A DNA stretch of 64,000 nucleotides from Thecaphora thlaspeos (lineage: Eukaryota; Basidiomycota; Ustilaginomycetes; Urocystidales; Glomosporiaceae). Position 1 is the stretch's first letter. The number at the start of each line of letters is the position of its first letter. Below, piece after piece: positions 20,901-32,906 of the stretch. The notes under the pieces were generated by a model. That model was not told the origin of the DNA. It saw only the letters and a program-made list of their open reading frames with translations, and ran no database searches. The stretch spans positions 124,001 to 188,000 of the forward strand of contig UWYS01000003.1 of the NCBI GenBank assembly GCA_900291925.1. The letters are read 5' to 3'. A program made the position numbers and the translations under genes.

Positions 20901-23900
20901 GAGATTCCCGCCGGACGTCCGACCACTTGATGCGTCATGCCCGGAGGCGGAGGAGCTGGCAGTCGGTACTCGCGCGCTGTGAGCGTCGGCGTCGTGTCCC
21001 GGTTGCCGCCCGGGGTCCGACCTCCGAGAAGTGACTGCTGTGGCACACCGGCTGTATCAAGGGCGGGGATGGGGCGTGGACGCGGCAGACAGAAGGAAGT
21101 GAAAGCCGTAAGGGGCAATTGTGAGCAATCATAACTCAACGCTTTGGCCGCACGCGGCGGCAAACAACACAGCGCCGCGACTTACCTTGAGGCGTCTCAT
21201 CTGGATCGAAGCTCTGATCGTCGATCTCGTCCAAAGGCAGACGGTCTGTGTTGGACGTGGACTCGCTCGATGCAAACGAGCTGGCGCTGAAGTCGCGATA
21301 CATCGTGGCGGAACCGCTGCGGCTGCCGGTGCCGGTGCCGGTGCCGGTTCCGTTACCGTTGCCATCGCTGTGGATGCTGTCGCTAAGGTCGAGCTGCTGC
21401 GAGAGCTCGGCATCGCCCTCAAAGACCTCTTCCAACTCGCCATCGTCATCGTTGTCGCCGCTGCCGCCAAGGGCGCGCTGATTGTTTTCCTCCTCCTGCC
21501 GCTCGAGGTCCATCTCGACAAACGAGTTGATGGCGGCGACAATCTTGCGAAGCTCCTTGTCGCAACTCTCCTTCGAGGTCGCCAGGCGCTGGCGAATGTG
21601 CTGGTGGATCGAGTAGATCGTCATCTCCTTGGACGTTAAGGCGGCGCCGGTGCGGCCCCTGCCGCGCCTAGCTCCCTCCGGCTCCGACTCGTCCTGGCTG
21701 GCGGTGCCGCTGGCGTTGCCATCAAACACTGAGTGTCTCTTTGACGACGTTCCGCCCTCCCCGTCGCTTGGCTTCCACGCCTGCGAAAGGCGCCGGCGTC
21801 GAGCGTCCGGAGATCGCGACACCTTAGACCGGACCTGGTTCGGTGATGAGGCGACGACGTCAGGGGTGCCCGCTGGACCCTCCGCGTCATCGTGGCCATC
21901 CTTAATCGGGGTAGGGGCCGAAGGCGGCCCACTGAGCGGCGACAGAGGTTGACGGGCATCGGCGGCCTGCCCCTGCGACAGCGTCGAGAAGCAGGAACCC
22001 TTGTTGTCGAGGCTCTCGAAGGCGCCCGCATCAAAGGTGCTGAAGCCTTTCTCCAGCTGCAGCGACAGCTTCGGCTGGTGCTGGCGCCGCTTGATCGAGT
22101 CCTTGCCTGTCGTCTCAGCGCTGCCTCGGGACGAAGCCGAGCTGCGTCGGTCGTCCAGGACGGTGGTCGCGCCAGCAGTCGGCTTGGTGGCAGCGGCCAC
22201 GGCGGCGCTGCCGGCGGAATTGACGGCTTCGACGGGAACGCCCTGTTGCTGGCTTGCGGCCTCGATCTTCTCGAGCAGATTTTGAGCCGAAGACGAAGCG
22301 CGCAGTGTGTGCACAGACTCGGGTACCTTGCCCCCGAGCGTGCCGGTCTGTGAACGGCTGTGGCGGGCGAAGGCGTCCAACGCGAGCGGCGATGGCTCGG
22401 CGGGGACGCTTTCAACCTCGATGCGGACCGCGCTCCAGCCGGAAACGGAGATGGGGTCGAGCTGGTCCTTGGTCCGTCGCGGCGACGAGAATGACTGCGC
22501 CGTGGGCCTCGTAGGCCTCTGGGCCTGAAGCAGGCGTGATGGTGCTGGTGGCGGCGCGTGCAGCTGTGGCTGAGATGCGCGTCCGCCCGTATCGCCAGGG
22601 TGGCCGCCGAAGCCAGACTTGACTGCGCTCCACCACGCTTCGATCTTGCCGCCGAGCTGACGCCGCTTGCTTCGCGAAGCCTGCTGCCGGGTCAAGCTGT
22701 TCGGCGACGCATATGAACCAGCGCCAGTCACCCGCGAGGTGATCGGCGACAGCGAGATCGTACGTGGCTTGTCTATGCCGAGACGATGGACAATCGAAGA
22801 AGTCGCGCCGCGACTGCCGCTGCCACGGGCCCCGTGGCCGCCGCCGCCGCTTTCAGGGTTCGCAACGGTGAAGCTGCGGTGCGTATCGGCGTACGGCCGA
22901 GGGGGGCCGCGTACGACGGGAGCGGCCGAAGGCTTGCGGATCGGCCCAAGCGGCTGCTGGCTCGCGGACCGTCCAATCGTCCGCTGCTGCGACGAGTTGG
23001 CCGTACTGAGTTTGGCCATCGCACCTTCGAGCTCCTGCAGGTCGTCGCCCTGAGGCTCCGACTGGGGCTGGGGCTGGGGCAAGCGCTGCGACGGGGCCCT
23101 CTGCCTGGCCAGCGGGTCCGAGACCGATCTCCGACCTTTGGCGGCTGCCTCGCCCAGGAGCGAAGACGCCCCTAGCTCGTCGTCTGCATGCAGAATCCCC
23201 GGCTCTCCGACCTCGGCGGCCGGCGCCGGCTCGGTCTCGGCGTCCGAGTCGTCCTCGGTGGCTTCATTATCGCTGGCTCGGCCCTCGGCCCGCGCCTCGG
23301 CCTCCCTCTCCGATTGCAGCTTGGCTTCCTTCATCTTCCGGTACTCGTCAAGCCAGTCGACCCACTCGATCTCCTTTGTGCCGCCGAGATTAGCAAAAGC
23401 GGAAGGGAGGTCGGCACCATCAGCATCGGAGCTCCCGGAAGGTCCGCCGTGCTGCGACTCGGTGCTTGTGATCGAGTCGGCCTGCGACGGCCTCCGGGAT
23501 GGTCCGGGCGTGTCGGGAGGAGCCGGGCTGCGGAAGATGCCGATCGTCGTGCCACGACGACCGAGGGCGATCGACGAAGATGCCGCATTGAGCTCGCCCC
23601 GCTGCATCGCGCCGTACGAGCCCCATTGAGGAAGAGCATCGTCGGCGTCGACAGCCCCGATCGCGGTCCTGGTCTCTGTCCCTGTCCCAGTCCGGGATCT
23701 GTCGATGCCGCCATCGCGCGAAGTCGTTGATGACGACGACGGTCTCAGGTTCTGCACCTTCCACTTTTGCATCTTGGCGTTGCGACTCTGGATGATGATC
23801 CGAGCGTACTCGTCGGTGCCCGTCATCTGCTGGTTGGAAGATGAGAGCCGGCCGGGCGTCAGCAGGTTGGCGTGCTCCGGCCTGAGAGAGCGACTCATCG

Positions 23901-26466
23901 AGGAGTGGGGAACGTCGAGCGCAGCTCCTGCGCCAATCGACCGGCTAAGCTTGATGGTCGCTGGGTCGTCGTGAACCGCCGCTGCGAGTATAGACGGAGC
24001 CGATGCGTCCTGCAAGAAGGCGATCCAGGGCGCAGGTCGGTCGACGTCGTCGGTCGCCTCGCCCGGAGACGGGTCGGGCAGGCTCGAGAGGCTATCGAAC
24101 AGCTCCTGGGCTCCCCACGAACGTCGTGCGGCCCTGCTGGCAGAAGGCGGGGGCGCCGCCGACCTTCTGCCGCCCGCAAATGTCGCAGTGGGGCTCAAAC
24201 GGCCTGAGCCGGATAGGGAGAGCAGCGGCGAGTAGGCGCTTGCGCCAGCCGAGGCGCCCTGCGTCAAAGTCGACGACTCGGACCCCGAGCGAGCACTGGT
24301 GCGCGTGTAGACGGGCGATCGCGGTCCAAACATCGCCGAGCTCGGCATGCTGCCCGACGGCTCCAGCGGACGACCCGAGGGGATCGAGACCGAAAGCGAG
24401 GCCTCCCTGGGCTCGGGTGGCTGCGCAAATGTCCTTGCCGTCAGCCTGCTGCGCTCGACCACCGGCGAGACGCGGCCCCAGCTGGACAGCGACGAGTGGC
24501 CGCTGCGTCCGTGGCTGGGATCGGAGGCCAGGGGCGAGGTGCTCCGGCTCGTCGCGACGGGCGTCTGCGGCGGTACGTGGAGCCGTCCGCCGCTGCCGGT
24601 CTCGCTGTTGAGGCCGATGCCCAGACCGTGTTGGCCGCCGGGACTGACAGCTAGCTGCTGGGGCGACGGCTGCATTGCGCCGTGTCCCAGCCGCGCGATG
24701 CTGGCGTCGTGCGGAACGGAAAGGCGTGTGTTGAGGGGCGAGGTGGGGACGAATAGGTCGCCAGCCATCCGTACAGCGGTAGGCACCCTCTGGAGCCGGA
24801 TGGCGTCTGCGAGGCCGGCACCGGACTTATATGAACCTGGACCAATCGAAGTGCTCAGGTTCAAAGAAGGCCCTGGACCACCGGCGGCGAGGCCGGCGCT
24901 GCCGCTCATCGTCTGGCTGCGTACGCGGGGCCTGACGTAACTAGACGACATCGACCCTGACGGGTCCATCGGAGGCGAAGTCTCGAACGTGTGGACCGGC
25001 GATCGGGTCAAGTCCCCTTCGTCGGAGGCCTCGGGATAGATTTGTGACCCTGGTGAACATCGGGCCGAGACCGCGGTCGCAGAGGGAGGGTGAAGGGGAG
25101 GTAAGAGAGACGCAAGGAAAGGGGTGAGAGAAGAACAGCGGAGGTCATCGCGTCTGAGGTCAGCACGTTGTCGTCAACGGCGCAAAGATTGCCCTTCAAC
25201 TTGGAACTTACCGCGCTTCTTGTGATGGAGCCGGAGAGAGGCGGTCGGCGTGGACGGCATCGACGAAGGGGCCGCGAAGCTGCCGGCGGACGTGGCGGTC
25301 GACGACGTCGCGGAGCTCTGCGTCCCCGTCGACGCTATGCTGGCAGACCGCTGGGCGTCGAGGGCATAGCCGCCCGGTAGAGGAGGCATAGCCGACCCGC
25401 TCGACTGCATCGCTGCCACCAGGTTGGGATCCACGCCGTCCGGTCCGCCGACGGGCGGCGCCACCGCATCGCCGAGCAGCACGCCGCCCAGCGAGCGCGC
25501 TCGACGGTGGGCGTTGGCGTTGTCGGCCGACGCCGACGGGGTGAGGCGGCGCCGTCGACGAGCCGAACTCTGGCCAGATGCCTGAACGCTGCCGCCGCCG
25601 CTGTTGCCATGGCCGGGGCCAAAGCCGGAGGTCGGTTTGGCACCAGCAGAGCCCCATATGAATGGTGGCGATGGGGCTTTGTAAGAGGTCGGGGCGAAGC
25701 TGCCGCTGCCGCCGCCGCTACCGCCGTGAGCCGAAGAGCCGGACGAGAGCGGGAGAGGGTTGGAGGGCATGCCGAGCCCGAGCGAGTTGTCTTCCCTGCG
25801 TTTGCCGACCGCGACAGTTGAGATCAGACGGCTTGCCGCGACACCCTCGGACGGCTCATTTGCGGCGGCTGCGGTGGAAGCAAAGTCCGAGGTCCGCTTC
25901 GGGACAACCGGAGGACCCATCGAACCGGCCGAGCTAGCGACCGAGCTCTTCCGCGTGAGTGACGAGGCGGGCAGTGAGAATAGGCCGTCGGAAGAGACGG
26001 ACGCAGTATCGTCGTCGTCGTTGAGCGAAGTTTGCCGGACGTGGTGGACGGCAGCAGTTCCCAGGCGTGCCGCACCCGTGGCCGCTCGATGAAGCGAGAG
26101 GGAGCCGGACCGATCCTTCTCCATGGGACGTGCGCTAGACGCCGGCCGCAAAGGTCTGGAGGTGGAGGCGGCGGCCGAGGCGGTGGCAATGGGCTCGACT
26201 CGACGCTTGTTGGCTGTGCTGCCGCTGGACGTCGAGTCCGACCGTGAGACCGCGTGATCCGGCTGGGACCTGATCGGACGCTTCGGGGCAAGCTCATCGA
26301 GCGTCATTCTGTCTGCATCTTTGGCCTCTGGCTGTTCCTTCATGTCGCTGAGCCCGGCGAAGGCGGGATCGGCGGGATCGGGATCGTCGTTTGCGTCGTC
26401 CTCATTGGAGAGGATCGAGGCAAAGGCGAGCGGGCTGGAAAAGGATGGGGTGCTGTCGAACGACAT
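14906..26466 (-). CDS. RIM15: Rim15/Greatwall-type AGC kinase with PAS, Cys/His finger and receiver domains
   Basis: Exons 26466-25212, 25049-21186 and 21051-14906 (introns 162 and 134 bp, GTAAGT donors, CAG acceptors, both phase 1) give about 3754 aa, roughly twice yeast Rim15 (1770). Exon 2 holds Rim15-family blocks such as EWVDWLDEYRKMKEAKL and a helical block starting IYSIHQHIRQRLA. Exon 3 contains a PAS-like domain (about 19930-19750), a finger CRICERDIPAWFFEKH-x4-C (about 19475-19420), and a kinase domain from FDILKPISKGAFGSVF (about 17885) with HRDLKPDN and DFGLSK. About 150 residues separate DFG from GTPDYLAPE, the Greatwall/Rim15 signature. Then comes a receiver domain (about 15760-15410) with the acidic pair ED, the phosphoacceptor Asp in LFVDVTLP and a Lys in AKPLE. 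Rim15 links nutrient signals to quiescence via Igo/ENSA-PP2A. The start 26466 is the first in-frame ATG (AAGAAGATGTCG); the frame is open farther upstream, so an earlier exon is possible. Confidence 0.9.
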
Positions 26467-26970
26467 CTTCTTGCTCTTTGCGCTCAGCAAGCTGTGTGGC
26501 ACTGCGACGACCGAGGCGGAGCCTGATGATGTTGCCGCCGGGGTGTGTGTGTTCAAGCTAGCATGGGACTGATGAGCGATGAAGCGACCGGAAGACTGAG
26601 GAGGATCGACGCTAGTGGCTGAGGAGGGTCTAGCGCTGCTGGAGCTGACGACGCTGGCGAAGCTCGGCGGCAAAGGGATCGATAAAGGTGGTCGAGACTG
26701 CGGAGCGGACAAGCGTAGACGACGTTGGTGCAGGTGACGAGTTGCCAGCGTCGGAGCAAAGGGCAGGTCACGTTTCGTCGTTTGTTGTTCGATGTGGTGC
26801 GTAGACGCCGGATTTGAGAGTCGCGAAGAAACAGGGTGGGGTGAGAATGGCAGGAGTGACGCCGACCGTTCAGGATGAAGCGACAGGGTGGAAGATGGGC
26901 GTGGGACGGGGTGATGGCGCGGTTTAGAGTTTCCGGTCGAATGCGTGAAGCCGAAGAGGTGGGCGATAGT

Positions 26971-26982
26971 GGGGGGGGGGGG
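26971..26982 (+). repeat. Poly-G homopolymer (12 nt)
   Basis: An uninterrupted run of 12 G on the plus strand lies within the RIM15 5' region. It is a probable site of length polymorphism or sequencing error. Confidence 0.8.
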
Positions 26983-29900
26983 CGTGAGAGTGAGTCGGTA
27001 GGTGTTGATATAAGCAGCGAGGCAGAGAAAGAGGCCGTTCGTCGTCGACCGGAACGCGATGGCGGAGGGGAGGGGTTAGGGAGAGGTGACGATGGCAGCG
27101 AGCATGAGAGCGACGGAGAGAGCGACGGATGTGAGTGAGCGAGGGTCCAGCGAGAGGGAAAAAGTCGAGCCAGCAGCGAGGCAGCGAGGCAGCGAGGGAG
27201 CGAGGGTTGAGAGCAAGGCAAGCAAGCAGCAGGCGGGCGGGCGGGCATGAGGCAATCCGGCGAGCGCGCAGACAAGAGGCAGGCGCCAGGAGGTGCGCCC
27301 AAGTTTCCAGCTAGGCAGCAGGCAGCAGGCAGCAGGCACCACGCAGATGGGGGGGCGCGGCCAGCCAGCCAAGCACGGCGAGACGGCGCGGCCCGCCAGT
27401 CGAAAAGGTGTGGTGCAGGGCCATGGTCGATTGCGTGCGTGCATCAAGGTGCATGCAGGCGAGCCCCGGCCGCATTTCATGGCGGGCAGGTCAAGGGCGG
27501 CAGGCGCGTGTGTTGCCGGGGGTCGGGGGTCGGGGGTCGGGCGAAAAAGGGCAGCGAGTCCAAAACTAAATATAAATAAAAAGTCGAGGAGGCGAGATGG
27601 GCGGGCAGCACGGTTGAAGTGTGGAGGTCGTTTCAATTGTCGGGAGGGCCAGACGCGGTCGAGTCGAGATGAATGCAGCAGCAGGTCGATGGTGGCGACC
27701 GACAGACAGCGACAAAGGCGATACGAAGGGACAGCGGGGTCAGCAGGTGCACAGGAGCAACGTGTTGTCGTCCCAGCGTCCAGGGAGCAGATGATCAGGC
27801 AGAAATGGGGCAAGGAGGAGAGGAAAAGGGAACGAGAGAGCAGCATGGATGGTCAGCGGGAGGCCCTTTTGGACCGGTGGTAATGACCACGATAAACTTG
27901 GAGGCCACGATTGCTGATATATCGATCGTCGAGCCCGCGCCGGAGCCAGCCTACACAGCACCATGCCTTCGCCAGCCAGCCAGCTAGCCGGCCAGTCGAC
28001 TATGCCGCGCTACTCTGACGGCGATGGCAAGCAGCGATACGAGACACGGGCGATATTGGTAGCTTCGGAGTGGGTGCAAGACGGTCGTGACCGCAAGCAA
28101 GCGCCTTTACCCGCCCACTTCTCTCTAGCTCTATACCAGTCGGCCTAGCGACCACGCGGTCCATGACATCTGCTCCTGCTGCCCTTCTTGTTGCTGCTGC
28201 TGCTGCTGCCGCCGCCGCCGCTGCCGCCTCGTCTCTCCCTCGGCCTCTTCCATCGAGTCCGCCGCGAAAGCAATATGACGTCTCTACTCACGGAAACGTT
28301 CCGATCCCTGACGGCGTGTTGGCAGGCCGGGTGTAGGCGTCGCCATCATATCCTCCTCCCCGACGTCTGACAGGCTGGGCCTGCCTTCGCTGTCTATCAG
28401 ACTAGAGCGTCGCCTGACGCTGGCGGCGTCGGCAGACGGCTTCTGCTGCTGGCCAGCCAGCGTGACCGTCGCGCGCTACAGCAACCTTTTCGATGTCAAA
28501 GATGCCAGCGGTGCTTGATGACCGGGCCGTCCTGGCCTCTGGCTCGCCACGCCCTTCGGAAGCCATGACATGGCCCCTCGGTCCGGACCCAGCAAGAAGT
28601 GCCGTCGAACGGTCTCGAAGCTTATGTAGGAAGGTTGCAACGTCGGTTACACGGTTGGCTGGCTGACTGGCTTGCTATGTCTGCATCAGTACGGTAGCCA
28701 GGAGCTCCGAGATACGCCGTGGATGCCGTGGGGAAGGGACGTCGGAAGATGAAAACTTGGCAGCTTGTCAGGACTCGAAGTAGGAGGTTGGAGGTGGTAC
28801 CCGTGCCTGGAGGATGATGGTAACGTTATGCCGTTGGTCTGATGCAAACCGAGGTGGACTAAGCAATGGTCAGGACGAGGATGTGGTCGAGGATGTTGTC
28901 GGCGAGGAGAAGCGATGGTGATGTTGGACAATGGACGTTCTAGAGTGCCGAGAGGATAAGAACGTCTTTGAGTGAGTGTTCGCCTGGTCGAGGCCAGCAA
29001 AGTAGTAAGTGAGCACTAAGCAACTACAGATCGACCGACGAGAGCTGTGCGCTGCCGCCGCTGCTACTTTTAGCATGCCTCCTTTGCGCCTTCACAAGCA
29101 CTTCAACGTAGTTGCTGACTACTGACTGACTGTGTGTAGCCATCGTCGTCCGCTTTGCACCAAAGCGCGGGCGCCTTCGCTTCAAAGGCGCATCAATAAG
29201 AGGCGAAGGAGCGGGCATACGGGGAAGTGAAGACACACACACACATATTTAGCCTTGCTCCTTTCATCACGATTCTTGTTGGCTGCCCCTCGATCGGAGC
29301 CGTCGTGCCGAGACGAGTTCACGACGTCAACGACGCTGCTCGCTGTGGGAGAGCACAGAGCGCCGCAGCACCATGTCTGGTGGTCTCGCCGCTCATCCGC
29401 AATGCAATGAAGATCTTTCGCCATCCGCGCTGATCGTCAGCGAGGTACAGTGCCGCGCGAATGCAAGCATCTCCCTTGGGGCATGTCCTTGGTCATGTGA
29501 GCGTCGAAGCGCCGCGGTCCTACACCTCAGATGTCGTTGCCTCGCAAGCAGTTTGAGGCAGGACGTCGACTGGCGACACTCGTTCTAAGCCCGGTCGTGC
29601 CACGCAACTTCCCTACTTCCACCGAAGCAAGGCTGGCTCAGCTCGTTGCTCGTGTGCATGTAGTCTGTTCTGTTGTACTGTTTAGTACATAGTAGACCGT
29701 CCGTTTGTCCTCAAATATCTTTGTGGGGACGCACCTTTGAATGAAGTGGCCTTAGGGGTTCACGAGGAAGGCATGGTCCAACCGATGGGAGCGCCTTGCG
29801 GAAGCGCTCTGTCGGCACTCGCTCGCTCCATGAGCGGGCTCTCTCCCATGACCAACACGACTCCCCACTTCTCTCCCGCTCACACATTCATGGCAGCTAG

Positions 29901-30512
29901 AGGGAGCATGCTTCCCAGCGCTTCTATCACGCTCTTTCACCGGCTAGGGAAGCACAATGCTTTCTACGACGCCGACGAGACGCCGATGTACTGTAGCCTG
30001 CGCCGCACCTTTCTCTGAGCAAAGCTTGCGCCCTCAATGCCACGCGGCGTCGTCACTGAAGGAGCTGGCTTCGAGACGGGCCCAGTGCGTCCGTCGGGGA
30101 CGATAGCAAAGCATCGCAGGACGCGGTCCGGGTCTGTACAGGCGTGCGTAGCAAGCCTGCGTGACCGCACGTCTCTGGTCGGACGACGAGGCTGTCGATG
30201 TTGCCGGCACGGCTCGGTGCCAAGGGCTCGCCATCGCTGTGGTGTATGTACAACAATAGGTACTGTAGTACAGTACAGTAGTACAGCACATGGAACGTCG
30301 GGAGAAAATTGAGGTGGTGCTGGGCCGGGTGAGGGGGCCGGTGCAGCGTGACCTGGCGCAGTAGTAACAATCTAAGATCAACGCCGCGCAAGACGCCAAA
30401 GAGAGCAGGTCGAGTTGATAAGAGATAGAGGGCCGTTGCGGTTCACCTGGTGCGGGGGGGGCAGCTGCCTCCTTATCTGGCCGCCATCTGAGCGTGTCTG
30501 GTCCGACCACCA

Positions 30513-30544
30513 GCGACAAGGCGACAAGGCGACAAGGCGACAAG
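30513..30544 (+). repeat. 4 x 8-bp tandem repeat (GCGACAAG)
   Basis: Four perfect adjacent copies lie just upstream of the amine oxidase pseudogene. A simple tandem duplication. Confidence 0.85.
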
Positions 30545-30678
30545 GCCTCACGACTCACGACTCACCGCCTCAGCTTCCTTGTCGTTCGACACCCAACCAT
30601 CTTCAACGTCTGTCATTCTTCCTCTCGACCGCTCAATAAGCCGCCACCCGACCCTGGTCACCATCATCTTCCTCTGCC

Positions 30679-32906
30679 GGCCCAATTGAACGAGTGCTCG
30701 AGGTCCACACCATCGATCTCGTGAATGGAGAAGCCTACGAAGCGCTTGTACGCCTCGACGGAGCGGAGCCCCGCGTCAAGGAGGTCTGCAAGCTCGACAA
30801 GGGCGTTCAGCCCAGCATCACGCCGGAAGAGCTCTGCCTCGCCGAGAAGCTGATCCGCCAGGACGAGAGGGTCGTCAAGTTCGCCGCCGACGTCGGTATC
30901 AAGTCCGAGCAGATCTTTGCCGAGTGAGTGGTCTGCATGTATGCGGATTCGGGCGTGATGGCTGCGCGCTACCCTCTCGTCTTTGCTGACCAACACACCA
31001 TCGCCATCGTCCTCACCTGCCACTGCATCGCAGCGGCTGGACGATTGGCTGGGACGAGCGCTTCGGGGACAGGCGAGTCCAGCAGTGCCTGCTCTACGCC
31101 CGCCTCGGCAAGCACGACAACCTCTATGCCCACCCCATGGACTTCCAGCCCATCCTCGACTGCAACGGCGACGGCAAGGTGCTCGCCATCGACTTCCCCA
31201 ACCACCGCAACACGCCGGACAAGAAGCTGTCAAGCGGCACCACGGCGCCCCCGGAGGCGATCTCGTTCGAGGATCCCAAGCTGCGCGACCGTATCCCGCC
31301 GCCGCTTGAGCCGTTCGAGTATCTGCCTGGCCTGCTGGGCGCGGAGATGCGCACCGACCTCAAGCCCATCCACGTCACGCAGCCGGACGGCGTCAGCTTC
31401 AAGCGCACCGGCAACTTTCTCGAATGGTCCAACTTCAAGCTACACGTCGGTTTTCACATGCGCGAGGGTATCATCCTCTCGACAATCCCGTACAAGGACG
31501 CCGATAGGCCGGGCGCCATCATCGCCCAGCCCGAGGAGCGGCCCATCCTCTACAAACTCAATCTCGCCGACATGGTGGTCCCCTATGCCGAGCCCGCCTG
31601 GCCACACTATCGCAAGTTTGCCTTGTGAGTGTCTCTCCCGCCTCCCATACGCCTGCCATTAGGTTCGCGCGCTGTTCAGTTCGGAAAGCTGACCCGAGGC
31701 TGTTCAACTGCTCCCCTTCAACCCTCCCATCCCTCCGCGGACCACGACCAGCGATATCTCCGAGTATTCGATCGGCTACCTGGCCAACTCGCTCTCGCTG
31801 GGCTGCGATTGCCTCGGCTCGATCGAGTATATGGACGAGATCCTGGCCAAGCACGACAGATCGGCCGAGGTCATCAAGAACGCCATTTGCATCCACGAGG
31901 AGGACACCGGCCTGCTGTGGAAGCACACCGACTACCGCGATGGCGGGCGGGCCCACGCGGTGCGCGGCCGGAAGCTCGTCATCTCGATGATCTGCACCGT
32001 CGCCAACTACGAGTACGGCATCTACTGGAACCTGCAACATCGAGTGCGAGATCAAGTTGACAAGCATCCTCAACCTCTCCGTGCTGGGTCAGGGAGCGGG
32101 CCCCGCCGGCTTCGGGACAGTGATGCCGCGCGTCAACGTCCAATACCACCAGCACCTGTTTGCGCTCCGGATCGACCAACAGCGTCGTCGAGAAGGCGGT
32201 CCACGCGCTGCCGGAGCCCACCGGATCGGCTGAGAACTACGCCGGCAACGGCTTCACCGTCAGCAAGCGCGTCCTCGAGACGTCCAAGGCGGCGGTGCGC
32301 GACGCCAAGCCCGACGAAGAGCGCAGCTGGACCTTTGTCAACCAGAGCCACAAGCACTACGAGAGCGGCAACCCGGTCGGCTACGAGGTCGTCTGACCCA
32401 ACCTTCCGCCGCTCTACGCTCGTCCGGACTCGTTTGTGGCTCGCCGGGCGCCCTTCGCCAAGCATCACTTCTGGACGGTCTCATACGAGGAGGGCCGCGG
32501 CTACCCGGCGGGCAAATACGTCCCGCAGACGCAAGACGCCCCGCCCGACTCGATCCAGCACTGGGCCAACGAGGACCGCAGCATCGTCGACACCGACATC
32601 GTCTCGTACGTCACCTTTGGCACCACCCACATCCCGCGCCCCGAGGACGCACCGATGATGCGCGCAGAGACTGTCCGGTGCGTGCTGAAGCCGGTCGACT
32701 TCTTCCGTCAGAATCCGGCTCTGACGATCCCCAGCACCAAGGATGCCCGATCGGTCGCAGCGCCGGCGGCGGGGGCGGCGGCTGGCCCCACCGGCGAGAA
32801 GCTTGATGCGGACGACGACTGCTGCCAGAAGGGGAAGCTGCAGAGGCCGGGATGGTTGTACGGATCGCGGAGTGCAATATTGAGAGTGATGGTCCTGAAC
32901 ATGTAG
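30679..32906 (+). pseudogene. Copper amine oxidase (topaquinone type), multiply disrupted
   Basis: Recognisable segments are 30679-30923, 31034-31624 and 31752-32906, with two intact introns (GTGAGT...CAG; 110 and 127 bp). They give family blocks GWTIGWDERFGD, YAHPMDFQPILDCN, DISEYSIGYLANS and ANYEYGIYW, where the first Tyr of NYEY is the topaquinone precursor. The copper ligands HQH and the later His in THIPRPED are present. Lesions: (1) the N-terminal domain before PIERVLEVHTIDLV is missing, with TAA just upstream; (2) a frameshift at 32034-32036, where the usual YQDG turn is absent; (3) a second frameshift at 32174-32176, where the loop before TNSVVEKAVHA is absent; (4) in-frame TGA at 32394-32396. 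The final GKL, which could be a peroxisomal PTS1, is followed by CAG instead of a stop. Function when intact: primary amine oxidation to aldehyde, ammonia and peroxide. Intact ligands suggest recent decay. Confidence 0.88.

Larger units (their letters stand above)
26467..30678. other. Long spacer: RIM15 5' region and degraded-looking DNA
   Basis: 4.2 kb without a supported gene. From 26,470 to about 27,900 the minus strand is strongly C/T-rich, typical of a long leader and promoter for RIM15, and contains a run of 12 G on the plus strand at 26971-26982. From 28,000 to 30,600 both strands carry only short frames without domains. Small palindromes such as TACTGTAGTACAGTACAGTA occur near 30,260. 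A 4 x 8-bp repeat lies at 30513-30544. The missing N-terminal part of the amine oxidase pseudogene was looked for here and not found. Confidence 0.45.

Noticed and set aside
21136..25049. Treating the minus-strand frames before 21.1 kb as a gene separate from the kinase
   Set aside because: Both junctions have canonical GTAAGT donors and CAG acceptors with matching phase, and the upstream part carries Rim15-family blocks, so one gene is more likely.
27293..27883. 196-codon plus-strand frame (and a 256-codon minus-strand frame) in the RIM15 5' region
   Set aside because: Low-complexity Arg/Gly/Ala composition, opposite a pyrimidine-rich leader; no continuity with any exon.
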